DNA of 64,000 bases from an uncultured Cetobacterium sp. (lineage in GTDB: Bacteria; Fusobacteriota; Fusobacteriia; Fusobacteriales; Fusobacteriaceae), in NCBI RefSeq assembly GCF_945952365.1, contig NZ_CAMFHX010000009.1, positions 1 to 64,000 on the forward strand, read 5' to 3'. The translations under genes and the position numbers were made by a program. How positions within the stretch are numbered: position 1 is the first letter of the stretch; every line of letters begins with the position of its first letter. Positions 44,113 to 52,406 of this stretch are shown here, one piece after another. The notes under the pieces were generated by a model that did no database searches, was not told where the DNA came from, and saw nothing but the letters and a program-made list of their open reading frames with translations.

Positions 44113-44126
44113 AGTTTAAATTATAA

Positions 44127-44160
44127 GGGGGCGTACCAATATTTGGTGCGCTCTTTTCTT
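44127..44160 (+). terminator. Terminator after the rlmI-like gene
   Basis: GCGTACCAA (44131-44139) pairs with TTGGTGCGC (44143-44151) with one G-T pair, extended by G-T/G-C pairs, and followed by CTCTTTTC. Confidence 0.7.
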
Positions 44161-44184
44161 AAAATATAAGGATGGTGGCGTTAG

Positions 44185-44727
44185 ATGAAAAAAATTAGCT
44201 TATTATTTTTGACGGCAGCGATTGGTATGAACTTATTTGGAAGTGAGATGAAAAGTTTAAAATCAGAGAGTGTTAGAGATCGAAAAATTGAAGAGTCTCT
44301 AATAAGAGAGTTTGATTTAAAACGTGGAGAAGATAAAGTTAACTATATGTATAATAGAGTTGACTTGAATGGAGATGGAAAAAACGAGGTTATAGTTTAT
44401 GCATATGGACCAATGATAGGTGGAAGTGGTGGCGACTCTGGTTTGGTTTTGAAAGAGAGAAGTGAGGGATATGATACTATCTCTAAATTTAGTCAGCTTA
44501 GAATACCGATAGTTATCAGTGATAAAAAAACAAAAGGTTGGAAGGATATCATACTTTCTGTATCAGGAGGGGGAGCTGAACCCGGTATGGTAGAGATGAA
44601 ATTCAATGGGAAAAAATATCCAAGTAATCCAACAGTTTTACCACTTATATCTGACGAGAGTAAAATAAAAGGAATAAAAATTTTAACCGATAGTTACGAA
44701 GAAAATAAAGGGATACCTTTAGAGTAA
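44185..44727 (+). CDS. Hypothetical secreted protein with calcium-loop-like repeat
   Basis: The 180-residue product begins with a signal peptide (MKKISLLFLTAAIGMNLFG). It contains a DxNxDGxNE loop (VDLNGDGKNEVIVYAYG, residues about 61-77), as in FG-GAP or dockerin-type calcium loops, followed by a glycine-rich stretch. No whole-family match is recognised. A likely setting is the periplasm. GGATGG is a weak ribosome-binding site. It lies between two terminators and has no obvious promoter. Confidence 0.65.
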   Translation: MKKISLLFLTAAIGMNLFGSEMKSLKSESVRDRKIEESLIREFDLKRGEDKVNYMYNRVDLNGDGKNEVIVYAYGPMIGGSGGDSGLVLKERSEGYDTISKFSQLRIPIVISDKKTKGWKDIILSVSGGGAEPGMVEMKFNGKKYPSNPTVLPLISDESKIKGIKILTDSYEENKGIPLE

Positions 44728-44730
44728 AAT

Positions 44731-44772
44731 AAAAAGCCCACATCAAGTTTTTACTTAATGTGGGCTTTTTTA
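44731..44772. terminator. Convergent terminator for the secreted protein and tmRNA
   Basis: AAAAAGCCCACAT (44731-44743) pairs with its reverse complement at 44758-44770 (13 bp), with T or A tracts on both sides. On the minus strand it lies about 35 bases past the tmRNA CCA end. Confidence 0.93.
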
Positions 44773-44805
44773 TCTCAACAACTAAATCTTAGTTGATATG
44801 TTCAT

Positions 44806-45153
44806 TGGTGGAGATGACGGGAATCGAACCCGTGTCCAAAATTGCAAGCGCCATAAGCTTCTACAAGCTTAGTTTGCTATTTAGATTCGCAATAGTTACT
44901 CCCGCAAACAGGGCTAACTAAAGCTATCCTCTAAAATGTCCCCTATAGCTTAGAGAAATTACTTAGGGTAATCTGTATTTAAGTGACACCTTGATTGAAC
45001 GCTCCTACAGAAGAGAATGTTCAGAGGTGAGCTGACATTATGCAGCTAAAGCGTAATTATTGTTTCCATCTAAACGATGAGTTGACCTCTCACAGCGGTC
45101 AACCTGGCCTGCTACTTATAACCTCACAACCCTGTCGAAACCTTTGCATCCCC
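44806..45153 (-). ncRNA. ssrA: Transfer-messenger RNA
   Basis: The 348-base RNA rescues stalled ribosomes with SmpB. On the minus strand the 5' end GGGGATG (from 45153) pairs with CATCTCC before the encoded CCA (ending at 44806), forming the acceptor stem. The T-arm GGGTTCGATTCCC is present near the 3' end, and the 5' part contains the usual GCAAAGGTTTCGACAGGG. The tag frame lies at 45038-45067, with pseudoknot-rich sequence after it. A strong promoter and terminator flank it. This is a one-piece, not permuted, tmRNA. Confidence 0.97.
45038..45067 (-). other. tmRNA proteolysis-tag reading frame (GNNNYALAA)
   Basis: Within the tmRNA the frame GGA AAC AAT AAT TAC GCT TTA GCT GCA TAA encodes GNNNYALAA, preceded in the product by the tRNA-borne alanine. 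The YALAA ending matches the E. coli tag and is the ClpXP/ClpAP recognition end. The GGA resume codon and three asparagines in a row are unlike E. coli ANDENYALAA. Confidence 0.9.
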
Positions 45154-45173
45154 ATTTATTCAATTGTAGTAGT

Positions 45174-45202
45174 ATTATACCACAAATATGTTTTAAACTC
45201 AA
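45174..45202 (-). promoter_or_regulatory. tmRNA promoter
   Basis: On the minus strand TTGAGT (complement of 45197-45202) and TATAAT (complement of 45174-45179) are 17 bp apart with an extended TGG. The start would be near 45167, leaving a short 5' trailer for RNase P to remove. The -35 overlaps the last codons of the MATE gene. Confidence 0.88.
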
Positions 45203-46536
45203 TTCTCATTATTCATCTTTCTCATTTTTTTTACAGTTAGATAAAACATAGCAATAGCAATAGATGTGTCAGCTATAGGGAAAGCTAACCAAACTCCAAT
45301 CTCTTTAAAGAAATATCCTAAGATATAAACTAACGGAATATTTAAAACGAGAATTCTAATTAAGAAAAATCTTGTAGCAAGAGCACTTTCTTTTATAGAT
45401 TGGAAAAAGTTATTACAAGCTAAAAATAGAGCTGTAAATGGCATTAAAAATAGATTTAATCTCATTGCTGAAACAGTGAAGTCAACAAGAGTCGGGTCGT
45501 TTTTAATAAAGAACCTAACAACACTTTCAGTATAGATCATCATCAACAGAATCAATAAAGTGGAAACACTTAAAACAGTTAAAATTTGAATTTTTAAAAC
45601 CTCTCGAACTCTTTTATAGTTTCTAGACCCGAATGTATATGATATTATAGCTGCTGTTCCTTGATTGAAGCCTTGTAAGCTAGTGTTTATAACACTTCTA
45701 CAGATAGAGATTATTCCGATAGCTGCAGTGGCAATATCTCCACCATATATTCCAGCTTCTCTATTTGTTACAGTAATAACTGAGGATTGTAAAAGTTGAT
45801 TGAAGAATCGAGGGCTTCCAATTTTAAAAATCTCCATAAGTATCTTTGGATTTAAAGATATATTTTTTCTTTTGAATGAAACAACATTTGATTTCATGAA
45901 GTAGATTAGAACATATGTTGCACTTAAAGCTGTTGCTATAAGTGTTGCAAGAGCAGCTCCTCCAATTCCCATATCAAGTTTAATAATAAAAATATAATCT
46001 AAAATAACATTGAAAAGACCAGTAAAAATATTTACTCCCATCGCTGTAACAGAATCCCCAATTCCTCTAATTAAAGTACTTTGTCCTAAAAGAATTTGGA
46101 AAGTAGCTATAGGAATTAAGAAATTTGTATATTGAATAGCTGATGACATATTACTTTGACTAGCACCTAAAATTTTTAAAATAGGAATATTAAATGTGAA
46201 AAGAAATAAACTTAAAAGAATTCCAACTATAAATATCCATAAAAACCCTGTGCATAAAACTTTTTCAGCACTCTCTTTGTCTTTTGCTCCAAGCTTTACT
46301 CCAATTATTATAGCAATCCCAGAAAAAGCAAAATTAAAACTATTGATAATCATAGCGTAAGGGAAAACGAGGGCAACTGCTGCCATGCCCTCTCTTCCTG
46401 CTACTTGACCGATGAAATATCGATCTGTTAAAACACAAAGCATTCCTATTATAGCTCCTAAAGATGAAGGAATACTGAATTTTAAAATAGTCATCAAGGT
46501 ACTTTGTTTTTCAAATTTTGAACTTAAATCTTGCAA
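45199..46536 (-). CDS. MATE family efflux transporter
   Basis: The 445-residue protein has twelve hydrophobic segments in two repeats and the family motifs LGAIIGMLCVLTDRYFIGQVAG (N-half) and GFNQGTAAIISYTFGSRNYKRVRE (C-half). MATE proteins of the MepA/NorM type expel cationic drugs using Na+ or H+. The start is TTG at 46536 behind GGGGGAG. It is the last gene of the aroC operon, and the tmRNA promoter overlaps its end. The substrate is unknown. Confidence 0.9.
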   Translation of the reverse strand: MQDLSSKFEKQSTLMTILKFSIPSSLGAIIGMLCVLTDRYFIGQVAGREGMAAVALVFPYAMIINSFNFAFSGIAIIIGVKLGAKDKESAEKVLCTGFLWIFIVGILLSLFLFTFNIPILKILGASQSNMSSAIQYTNFLIPIATFQILLGQSTLIRGIGDSVTAMGVNIFTGLFNVILDYIFIIKLDMGIGGAALATLIATALSATYVLIYFMKSNVVSFKRKNISLNPKILMEIFKIGSPRFFNQLLQSSVITVTNREAGIYGGDIATAAIGIISICRSVINTSLQGFNQGTAAIISYTFGSRNYKRVREVLKIQILTVLSVSTLLILLMMIYTESVVRFFIKNDPTLVDFTVSAMRLNLFLMPFTALFLACNNFFQSIKESALATRFFLIRILVLNIPLVYILGYFFKEIGVWLAFPIADTSIAIAMFYLTVKKMRKMNNEN

Positions 46537-46557
46537 AATATCTCCCCCTGTAAAATG

Positions 46558-47187
46558 TTATAGTAAAAAATAGACTGAGAAGTAGTTGAAAACACTTCCT
46601 GCTAAAACAAAAAGATGCCAAACTCCATGAGCAAATTTTCTATTTTTCATTAGATAAAAAATAGTTCCAACTGAGTAACTGATTCCACCCCAAATTAAAA
46701 GCTTTAAAGAAAGTGGTGTAACTAAAGCTTTTAAATCTTTAAATACAAACATTACCATCCAACCCATGAAAAGATAGATTAAAGTAGAAATAACTTTAAA
46801 TCTACCTACGAAAAACAGTTTGAAAATTATTCCAGCTAAGGTCATTCCCCATTGAATAAAGAAAAGTGTCCATTTCGTTCTACCATCAAAAACCCCTAAA
46901 AGGTATGGTGTATACGACCCAGAGATTAAAACATATATAGCAGAATGATCTAGTATTTTAAAGAATTTTTTTAAGTTTCCAACGTAAAGAATATGATATG
47001 TGCCAGACATGGTATAAAGTAAAATTAGTGAGAAACAAAATACCATAGAACCAATAACATATCCAATATTTCCACTTTTAAGAGAGTGAACCAATAGAGC
47101 ACCAGTTCCAATCAGAGCTAAAATAGCTCCAAAATAGTGAGTCATTGAATTAATCCACTCCTCTAATCTAGTTAAAACAGTCGCCAT
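46558..47187 (-). CDS. Hemolysin III / TrhA family membrane protein
   Basis: The 209-residue protein has seven hydrophobic segments and the PAQR/hemolysin III signatures: NSMTHYFGAILALIG near the start, MSGTYHIL, KILDHSAIYVLISGSYTP and HGVWHLFVLAGSVFNYF near the end. The histidines and aspartate of these motifs form a buried metal site. B. subtilis YqfA and E. coli TrhA affect membrane fluidity; the hemolysin name is historical. AGGAGG precedes the ATG. Confidence 0.92.
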   Translation of the reverse strand: MATVLTRLEEWINSMTHYFGAILALIGTGALLVHSLKSGNIGYVIGSMVFCFSLILLYTMSGTYHILYVGNLKKFFKILDHSAIYVLISGSYTPYLLGVFDGRTKWTLFFIQWGMTLAGIIFKLFFVGRFKVISTLIYLFMGWMVMFVFKDLKALVTPLSLKLLIWGGISYSVGTIFYLMKNRKFAHGVWHLFVLAGSVFNYFSVYFLL

Positions 47188-47197
47188 TTTTTACCTC

Positions 47198-47689
47198 CTA
47201 ATCGTTTGTTTTAAAATTTAAAACAAGTTCATCAAACTTAGGTTCTAATTGTCTAAGTTTAACATTAGCAGCATTTAAAAGTTTTTTAGAAGCAGTGTTT
47301 GAATCTGTATCTTTATATTTATCAGAAAGATATACGATTTCAGCTATTCCACTTTGTATTATACTTTTAGCACATTCGTTACAAGGGAATAGATCAACAT
47401 AGATAGTACAGCCCTTTAAAGTTTTAGTACTATTTAAAATCGCATTAAGTTCAGCATGACAAACGTAAGCGTATTTGCTATTTAAAAAGTCACCATCTCT
47501 ATCCCAAGGAAACTCATCATCAGAACATCCAGCTGGAAAACCATTGTATCCAACCCCAACTATTCTTTTATCAGGAGTTACAATACAAGCTCCAACTTGT
47601 GTTCCAGGGTCTTTACTACGCTTTGCTGAAAGAATAGCAACTCCCATAAAATATTCATCCCAATCAATATAATCAACTCTTTTTGACAT
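47198..47689 (-). CDS. dCMP deaminase family protein
   Basis: The 163-residue zinc deaminase converts dCMP to dUMP for dTTP synthesis. The active-site motifs are H78-A-E80 and PCNEC with C103 and C106. GTQVGACIVTPDKRIVGVGYNGFP is typical of dCMP deaminases (ComEB type), as is the allosteric-type segment before the HAE motif. GGAGG precedes the ATG. It follows aroC with a 22-base gap. Confidence 0.94.
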   Translation of the reverse strand: MSKRVDYIDWDEYFMGVAILSAKRSKDPGTQVGACIVTPDKRIVGVGYNGFPAGCSDDEFPWDRDGDFLNSKYAYVCHAELNAILNSTKTLKGCTIYVDLFPCNECAKSIIQSGIAEIVYLSDKYKDTDSNTASKKLLNAANVKLRQLEPKFDELVLNFKTND

Positions 47690-47711
47690 TAAAAATCCTC
47701 CTTAATTAAAA

Positions 47712-48704
47712 TTATTTTTTGTGTTGCAAATATAAATCCGCTAATGCGATAGCCGCAGCATTTTCTAAAACTATAGGAACTCTTAAAAGAAATGCAACAT
47801 CGTGCCTTCCGTTTATTTTCAATGGAAGAATAGAGTTCTCTTTAAAATTAAATGTATCTTGAGTTTTGAAGATACTAGAGGTAGGTTTTACTGCAATCTT
47901 TAAAAGAAGATCATTTCCATTTGTAATTCCACCATTGATTCCACCATTATTATTAGACTCGGTTTCTCCATCAGAGTTTATAAAATTATCGTTGAATTGA
48001 CTTCCTAAAAGCTCGCACCCTTTAAAGCCAGCTCCAAACTCTAATCCTTTTACACCTGGAATAGAGAAAATCATAGAGGCCAAAACCGATTCAACCGACC
48101 CAAAGAAAGGTTCACCAAGACCGATAGGAAGATTTTTCACAGCTAAAGAGATTGTTCCACCCAAAGAATCTCCAGATGATCCAGTTTCAATAAGATAACT
48201 TTCTAACTTCTCTTCAAACTCATTTTTATATAAAGTTCCAACAGTTTCAATCTCTGTATTAAATGAACTTTCACTTAATATTTTTTTAGCAACTACTCCA
48301 GCAGCAACAAGTCCAAGAGTCAATCTACCTGAAAAATGTCCTCCACCTCTGATATCATTGAATCCAGAGTATTTTTGAGTTGCAGCAAAATCAGCATGTC
48401 CTGGTCTAGGATGAGACTTAAAGTCAGAATAAACTTTAGAATCTGTATTGCTATTTTCAAAGAAAATATTTATTGGCGCTCCAGTTGTAAATCCATTAAA
48501 AACTCCAGATATTAAGTTTGGCATATCCGCTTCTTTTCTTGGTGTTGTTCCAACTTTACCAGATTTTCTTTTGGAAAGATCTACAATAAAATCATCTATA
48601 CAAAGTTTTATACCAGCAGGGATACCATCTATTAAAACTCCAACTCCAGAGCCATGAGATTCCCCGTAAATGTGAACTCTAAAAAGAGTACCAAAACTAT
48701 TCAT
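47712..48704 (-). CDS. aroC: Chorismate synthase
   Basis: The 330-residue enzyme makes chorismate from EPSP, the end of the shikimate pathway. It starts MNSFGTLFRVHIYGESHG and contains DIRGGGHFSGRLTLGLVAAG and the flavin-site sequence GGINGGITNGNDLL. It is about 30 residues shorter than E. coli AroC. The ATG at 48704 follows GGGAGG. It heads a four-gene minus-strand unit with the dCMP deaminase, hemolysin III and MATE genes. Confidence 0.96.
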   Translation of the reverse strand: MNSFGTLFRVHIYGESHGSGVGVLIDGIPAGIKLCIDDFIVDLSKRKSGKVGTTPRKEADMPNLISGVFNGFTTGAPINIFFENSNTDSKVYSDFKSHPRPGHADFAATQKYSGFNDIRGGGHFSGRLTLGLVAAGVVAKKILSESSFNTEIETVGTLYKNEFEEKLESYLIETGSSGDSLGGTISLAVKNLPIGLGEPFFGSVESVLASMIFSIPGVKGLEFGAGFKGCELLGSQFNDNFINSDGETESNNNGGINGGITNGNDLLLKIAVKPTSSIFKTQDTFNFKENSILPLKINGRHDVAFLLRVPIVLENAAAIALADLYLQHKK

Positions 48705-48738
48705 AAAAATCCTCCCAAAAAATAAAATATATAACCTA

Positions 48739-48747
48739 ATTTTAACA
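48739..48747 (-). promoter_or_regulatory. Possible extended -10 promoter of the aroC operon
   Basis: TGTTAAAAT reads on the minus strand at 48747-48739, about 40 bases before the aroC start. No good -35 is seen. The leader is too short for an attenuator. Confidence 0.4.
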
Positions 48748-48791
48748 CAAAACATCAAAAATATTAAGTGACAAAAACATGGGAAAATTAA

Positions 48792-48820
48792 TTGCAAAAT
48801 ATCAGAAAAAGGTGTAGAAT
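48792..48820 (+). promoter_or_regulatory. Promoter of obgE
   Basis: TTGCAA (48792-48797) and TAGAAT (48815-48820) are 17 bp apart, with TG before the -10. The leader is about 65 bases. Confidence 0.75.
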
Positions 48821-48892
48821 ATAAGAATTAACGAGTTGAAATGAATTAGAATTTATATTATAGATATGAAATATATTTGGAGGAGATAAACT

Positions 48893-50179
48893 GTGTTTAT
48901 AGATGAGGTAGTAATAACGGTAAAAGCAGGTAACGGTGGAGATGGAGCCGCTACTTTTAGAAGAGAAAAGTGTATTCAGTTTGGAGGTCCAGACGGTGGA
49001 GATGGAGGAAGAGGTGGAGATTTAGTATTCATCGCTGATTCTAACATCAATACTTTAATAGACTTCAAATACAAAAAGTTATTCCAAGCAGGTAACGGTG
49101 AAAACGGTGCTAAGAAAAATATGTTTGGAAAGTTTGGAGAGAGCTTAGTTATAAAAGTTCCAGTTGGAACTCAAGTAAGAGATGTTGAAACAGGAAAGCT
49201 ACTTCTAGATATGAATAATTTAGGAGAGGAGAGAGTTCTTTTAAGAGGAGGAAGAGGAGGTTTAGGTAATACAAACTTTAAAAACTCTGTTAGAAGAACA
49301 CCTACAATGGCAGGAAAAGGTAAAGAGGGAGCAGAACTAAGAGTTAAGTTAGAATTAAAACTTTTAGCTGATGTGGCTTTAGTTGGATATCCGTCAGTAG
49401 GAAAATCAAGTTTAATAAATAAAATCTCTTCAGCAAAGTCTAAAGTAGGAAACTATCACTTCACTACATTAGAACCTAAATTAGGTGTAGTAAGACTTGG
49501 AGAGGAAAGATCATTCGTTGTAGCTGATATCCCTGGATTAATAGAGGGAGCTCACGAAGGTATCGGTTTAGGAGATAAATTCTTAAAACATATTGAAAGA
49601 TGTAAAATAATATATCATATAGTAGATGTTGCAGGAATTGAAGGAAGAGACCCAATCGAAGATTATGACAGAATAAATAATGAGTTAACAAAATTCAGTG
49701 AAAAATTAGCTACAAAAAAACAAATTGTTTTAGCTAATAAGATGGATTTAATTTGGGATATGGAAAAATATGAAGAGTTTAAAAAATATGTAGAATCTCA
49801 TGGAAACGAAGTGTTCCCAGTATCTGTTATTTTAGGTGATGGATTAAAAGAGGTTTTAAATAAAACTTGGCATGTATTACAAGAAACACCAAGAGAAGAG
49901 TTAGAAGAAGAAGCTAATATTATAGATGTATTAAGAGCTAATAAAGTTCAAAAACAACCGTTCTCTGTTGTTCAAGACGAAGAGGGAGTATTCGTTGTTG
50001 ATGGATCAATAGTTGATGGAGTATTAGCTAAGTATATCATAACTCATGATGAAGAGTCAGTAATTACATTCTTACATATGCTTAGAACTTTAGGATTAGA
50101 AGACGCTTTAAGAGATGCTGGAGTAGAAGACGGAGATACAGTAAGAATTGCTGATACAGAATTTGAATTTGTTGAGTAA
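48893..50179 (+). CDS. obgE: GTPase ObgE/CgtA
   Basis: The 428-residue essential GTPase takes part in large-subunit assembly. The glycine-rich Obg fold spans residues 1-158 (GNGGDGAATFRREK, GGPDGGDGGRGGD), the G domain begins with GYPSVGKSS at 165-173 and includes DIPGLIEGAHEGIGLG and NKMDL, and a C-terminal OCT domain closes the protein. The start is GTG at 48893 behind GGAGGAG. Confidence 0.97.
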   Translation: MFIDEVVITVKAGNGGDGAATFRREKCIQFGGPDGGDGGRGGDLVFIADSNINTLIDFKYKKLFQAGNGENGAKKNMFGKFGESLVIKVPVGTQVRDVETGKLLLDMNNLGEERVLLRGGRGGLGNTNFKNSVRRTPTMAGKGKEGAELRVKLELKLLADVALVGYPSVGKSSLINKISSAKSKVGNYHFTTLEPKLGVVRLGEERSFVVADIPGLIEGAHEGIGLGDKFLKHIERCKIIYHIVDVAGIEGRDPIEDYDRINNELTKFSEKLATKKQIVLANKMDLIWDMEKYEEFKKYVESHGNEVFPVSVILGDGLKEVLNKTWHVLQETPREELEEEANIIDVLRANKVQKQPFSVVQDEEGVFVVDGSIVDGVLAKYIITHDEESVITFLHMLRTLGLEDALRDAGVEDGDTVRIADTEFEFVE

Positions 50180-50194
50180 TGAGTTGTTTATTTG

Positions 50195-50222
50195 AGCTGA
50201 GCCATTAGGTTCAGCTTTTTTA
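50195..50222 (+). terminator. Terminator after obgE
   Basis: AGCTGAGCC (50195-50203) pairs with GGTTCAGCT (50208-50216), ATTA loop, then six T residues in all. Confidence 0.88.
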
Positions 50223-50245
50223 TTAAAAAAAAAGAGGTGGAAATT

Positions 50246-51142
50246 TTGAAAGGAATAGTAATAGCCGGACCTACAGGGGTAGGTAAAACGGAGTTATCAA
50301 TAAAACTAGCTAAAGCTTTGAATGCGGAGATTCTATCTGCTGATTCAGCTCAAGTATATATAGGTATGGATGTAGGAACAGCTAAAATTTCTAAGGATGA
50401 AATGGATGGGGTTGTTCATCATATGTTAGATATAGTTGAACCTATAAAAAAATATAGTGTTGGAGATTATCAAAGAAAAGGTGATGAAGTATTGAACTCT
50501 TTAGGTGAGAAAAATGTACTTTTAGTTGGTGGAACAGGTCTTTATATTGATTCTGTTGTTAGAGGTCTTTCAGCTTTACCTGAAAGTGATCCAGTTATAA
50601 GAGAGAAACTTATGAAAGAGGAAGGAGAGAAACTTTTCGAAATATTAAAAGAAGTGGATCCTGAAAGTGCAGAGAGTATTCATCCAAATAATAAAAGAAG
50701 AGTGGAGAGAGCTGTAGAAGTTTTTTATCAAACAGGAGAAAAGTTTTCAGTACTATCGAAAAGAAATATAAAAGGAAATAACTGTAAATTCTTAAAAGTT
50801 GCTTTAGAAAGAGATAGAGATTATCTTTACGAAAGAATAAATTTAAGAGTAGATATAATGATGAAAAATGGATTGTTAGAAGAGGTAAAATCGCTTTATG
50901 AGAAATATGGTGATAATCTAAAAAAAATAAATATAATTGGTTATTCAGAGATAATTTCTTACTTAAATGAAGAGATTACTTTAGAGGAAGCAACTGATTT
51001 AATTAGAAAAAATTCTAGGAATTATGCTAAGAGACAATTCACATGGTTTAAAAATGATCATGACTATATTTGGTATGATTTGGATAAAATGTCCGAAGAT
51101 GAAATTTTTTCAGATATTTTACAAAAATTTAATTCCTTATAA
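50246..51142 (+). CDS. miaA: tRNA dimethylallyltransferase
   Basis: The 298-residue enzyme prenylates A37 of tRNAs reading UNN codons. The P-loop GPTGVGKT is at residues 8-15, followed by SADSAQVYIGMDVGTAK, the VGGTGLYIDSVVRG segment and KRNSRNYAKRQFTWF-like sequence near the end. TTG at 50246 is chosen since AGAGGTGG lies seven bases upstream; a GTG at 50237 falls within it. Confidence 0.94.
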   Translation: MKGIVIAGPTGVGKTELSIKLAKALNAEILSADSAQVYIGMDVGTAKISKDEMDGVVHHMLDIVEPIKKYSVGDYQRKGDEVLNSLGEKNVLLVGGTGLYIDSVVRGLSALPESDPVIREKLMKEEGEKLFEILKEVDPESAESIHPNNKRRVERAVEVFYQTGEKFSVLSKRNIKGNNCKFLKVALERDRDYLYERINLRVDIMMKNGLLEEVKSLYEKYGDNLKKINIIGYSEIISYLNEEITLEEATDLIRKNSRNYAKRQFTWFKNDHDYIWYDLDKMSEDEIFSDILQKFNSL

Positions 51143-51189
51143 ACCCTTAACTTGCCTGTAATTAGCTAAAAATAACCAAAATAATAGTC

Positions 51190-51218
51190 TTGATAAAAAA
51201 GTATTCGTATGGTATCAT
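51190..51218 (+). promoter_or_regulatory. Promoter of the lipoprotein-rsbW-rsbV-rny cluster
   Basis: TTGATA (51190-51195) and TATCAT (51213-51218) are 17 bp apart with an extended TGG. Confidence 0.8.
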
Positions 51219-51249
51219 TGTACAGAAAAGCTTTAAAAGGAAGTGTTGA

Positions 51250-51636
51250 ATGATAAAGAAAATTTATGTTATATTTTTAATTATTTTGACTGCTTCTTGT
51301 TCAAGTTTAGACAAGACAAAAGACCAAAATTTTTTAAATATTGATGATAAGTTGACATCTAAGTTAGAGCTAATTCAAAAAGATTTAAAACTAAACAATT
51401 TGAGAAGTCTAAAGGAAAGCATGGATGTCTCATTAAAAGAGAGGTATGCAATCAACAAGTTATCAGAATATGACTTATCAGCAGTTAAGCTCTACTTTAC
51501 AAAACCAGAGATTACAAAAAATCAAGGTGAAAATATAATTGGTTTAGGGTTTGGTGAAGAGATCTTTTATTTTAATGTAGAGTATAAATATTTAAATGGT
51601 GATTGGAGAATAACCAAATTTACAGAGAGAAGGTGA
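51250..51636 (+). CDS. Small lipoprotein of unknown function
   Basis: The 128-residue product has a short signal peptide ending in the lipobox LTASC, with lipidation expected at C17. The mature part is hydrophilic and ends YKYLNGDWRITKFTERR, which resembles the last strand of a DUF4878/NTF2-like fold. I recognise no specific family. AAAGGAAG precedes the ATG. It lies four bases before the anti-sigma-like kinase gene, so it may belong to the same signalling pathway. Confidence 0.75.
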   Translation: MIKKIYVIFLIILTASCSSLDKTKDQNFLNIDDKLTSKLELIQKDLKLNNLRSLKESMDVSLKERYAINKLSEYDLSAVKLYFTKPEITKNQGENIIGLGFGEEIFYFNVEYKYLNGDWRITKFTERR

Positions 51637-51640
51637 AAAA

Positions 51641-52033
51641 ATGCAGAATGAAATAAAGCTGTATGTTCCATCCTCTTTAAAGAATCTTTCTATCATTAGA
51701 GCTATGACGAAAACATATTTAGAGCATCAAAAAGTAGAGCAAAAAGATGTTATGAAAATATTATCTATTGTTGATGAGCTAGCTACAAATGTTATAGAGC
51801 ATGGCTATGAGTATAAAACTGGTGATATAATTATAGAACTTCAAAAAAATAATGACGTTATTCATCTAGTAGTAGAAGATAATGGTGTTGGATTTGATGA
51901 GTCTAAAATTAGTAAAGATGAAGGCGGAATGGGACTTTTCTTAGCGAAAGCTATGGCAGATAATTTTAAAGTTGAAAAGAAAATCAATGGAACAAAAATA
52001 AAAGTTGAGAAGAGAGTTAAGGAGGAGATTTAA
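51641..52033 (+). CDS. RsbW/SpoIIAB-type serine kinase (anti-sigma-like)
   Basis: The 130-residue protein is a GHKL ATPase. The N-box DELATNVIEHGY includes N50, the G1 box is DNGVGFDE (residues 80-87) and the G2 box GGMGLFLAKAMAD follows. Such kinases bind a sigma factor or another target and phosphorylate a STAS-domain antagonist. The antagonist is encoded directly downstream. No sigma factor gene lies nearby, so the partner is unknown. AGAAGGTG precedes the ATG. Confidence 0.9.
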   Translation: MQNEIKLYVPSSLKNLSIIRAMTKTYLEHQKVEQKDVMKILSIVDELATNVIEHGYEYKTGDIIIELQKNNDVIHLVVEDNGVGFDESKISKDEGGMGLFLAKAMADNFKVEKKINGTKIKVEKRVKEEI

Positions 52034-52034
52034 C

Positions 52035-52382
52035 ATGACTACAAATTTTGAAATAATTGAAAAAACAGTGGAAGATATAAGAGTGATAAAAGTTTGCGGA
52101 GAGTTAGACGCATTAGTTGCTCCAAAATTAAAGGAAAGAATAGCTAAGCAAATAGAGCTTGATATAAATAAATTTGTTATAGATTTTGCGGATTTAGTTC
52201 ATATCAACAGTTTAGCAATGGGAATTTTAAGAGGGAAATTAAGAGTTGTAAGAGACTTAGGCGGAGATATAAAATTAGTTGGATTAAACGATCATATTAA
52301 AACTATATTTGAAATGATAGGATTAGATGAACTATTTGATATTTACACAACAGAAGAGGAAGCAATAGCTAGTTATAGATAA
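52035..52382 (+). CDS. RsbV/SpoIIAA-type STAS anti-anti-sigma factor
   Basis: The 115-residue STAS protein has KVCGELDALVAPKLKERI and LRVVRDLGGDIKLVGL. Its phospho-acceptor site reads HINSLAMG. The family sequence is usually DSSGLG, so S59 aligns with the phosphorylated serine of SpoIIAA, while the preceding aspartate is asparagine and the next serine is leucine. ATG 52035 follows GGAGGAG in the tail of the kinase gene; an earlier frame start lacks a ribosome-binding site. It is the natural partner of the upstream kinase. Confidence 0.9.
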   Translation: MTTNFEIIEKTVEDIRVIKVCGELDALVAPKLKERIAKQIELDINKFVIDFADLVHINSLAMGILRGKLRVVRDLGGDIKLVGLNDHIKTIFEMIGLDELFDIYTTEEEAIASYR

Positions 52383-52406
52383 TATTTACAAAAAAAGGAG
52401 AGACTA

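Noticed and set aside
45040-45240. A 66-codon plus-strand frame
   Set aside because: It lies antisense to the tmRNA and the MATE gene end.
48705-48892. An aromatic amino-acid attenuator before aroC
   Set aside because: The predicted aroC leader is under 40 bases and contains neither a leader peptide nor a terminator.
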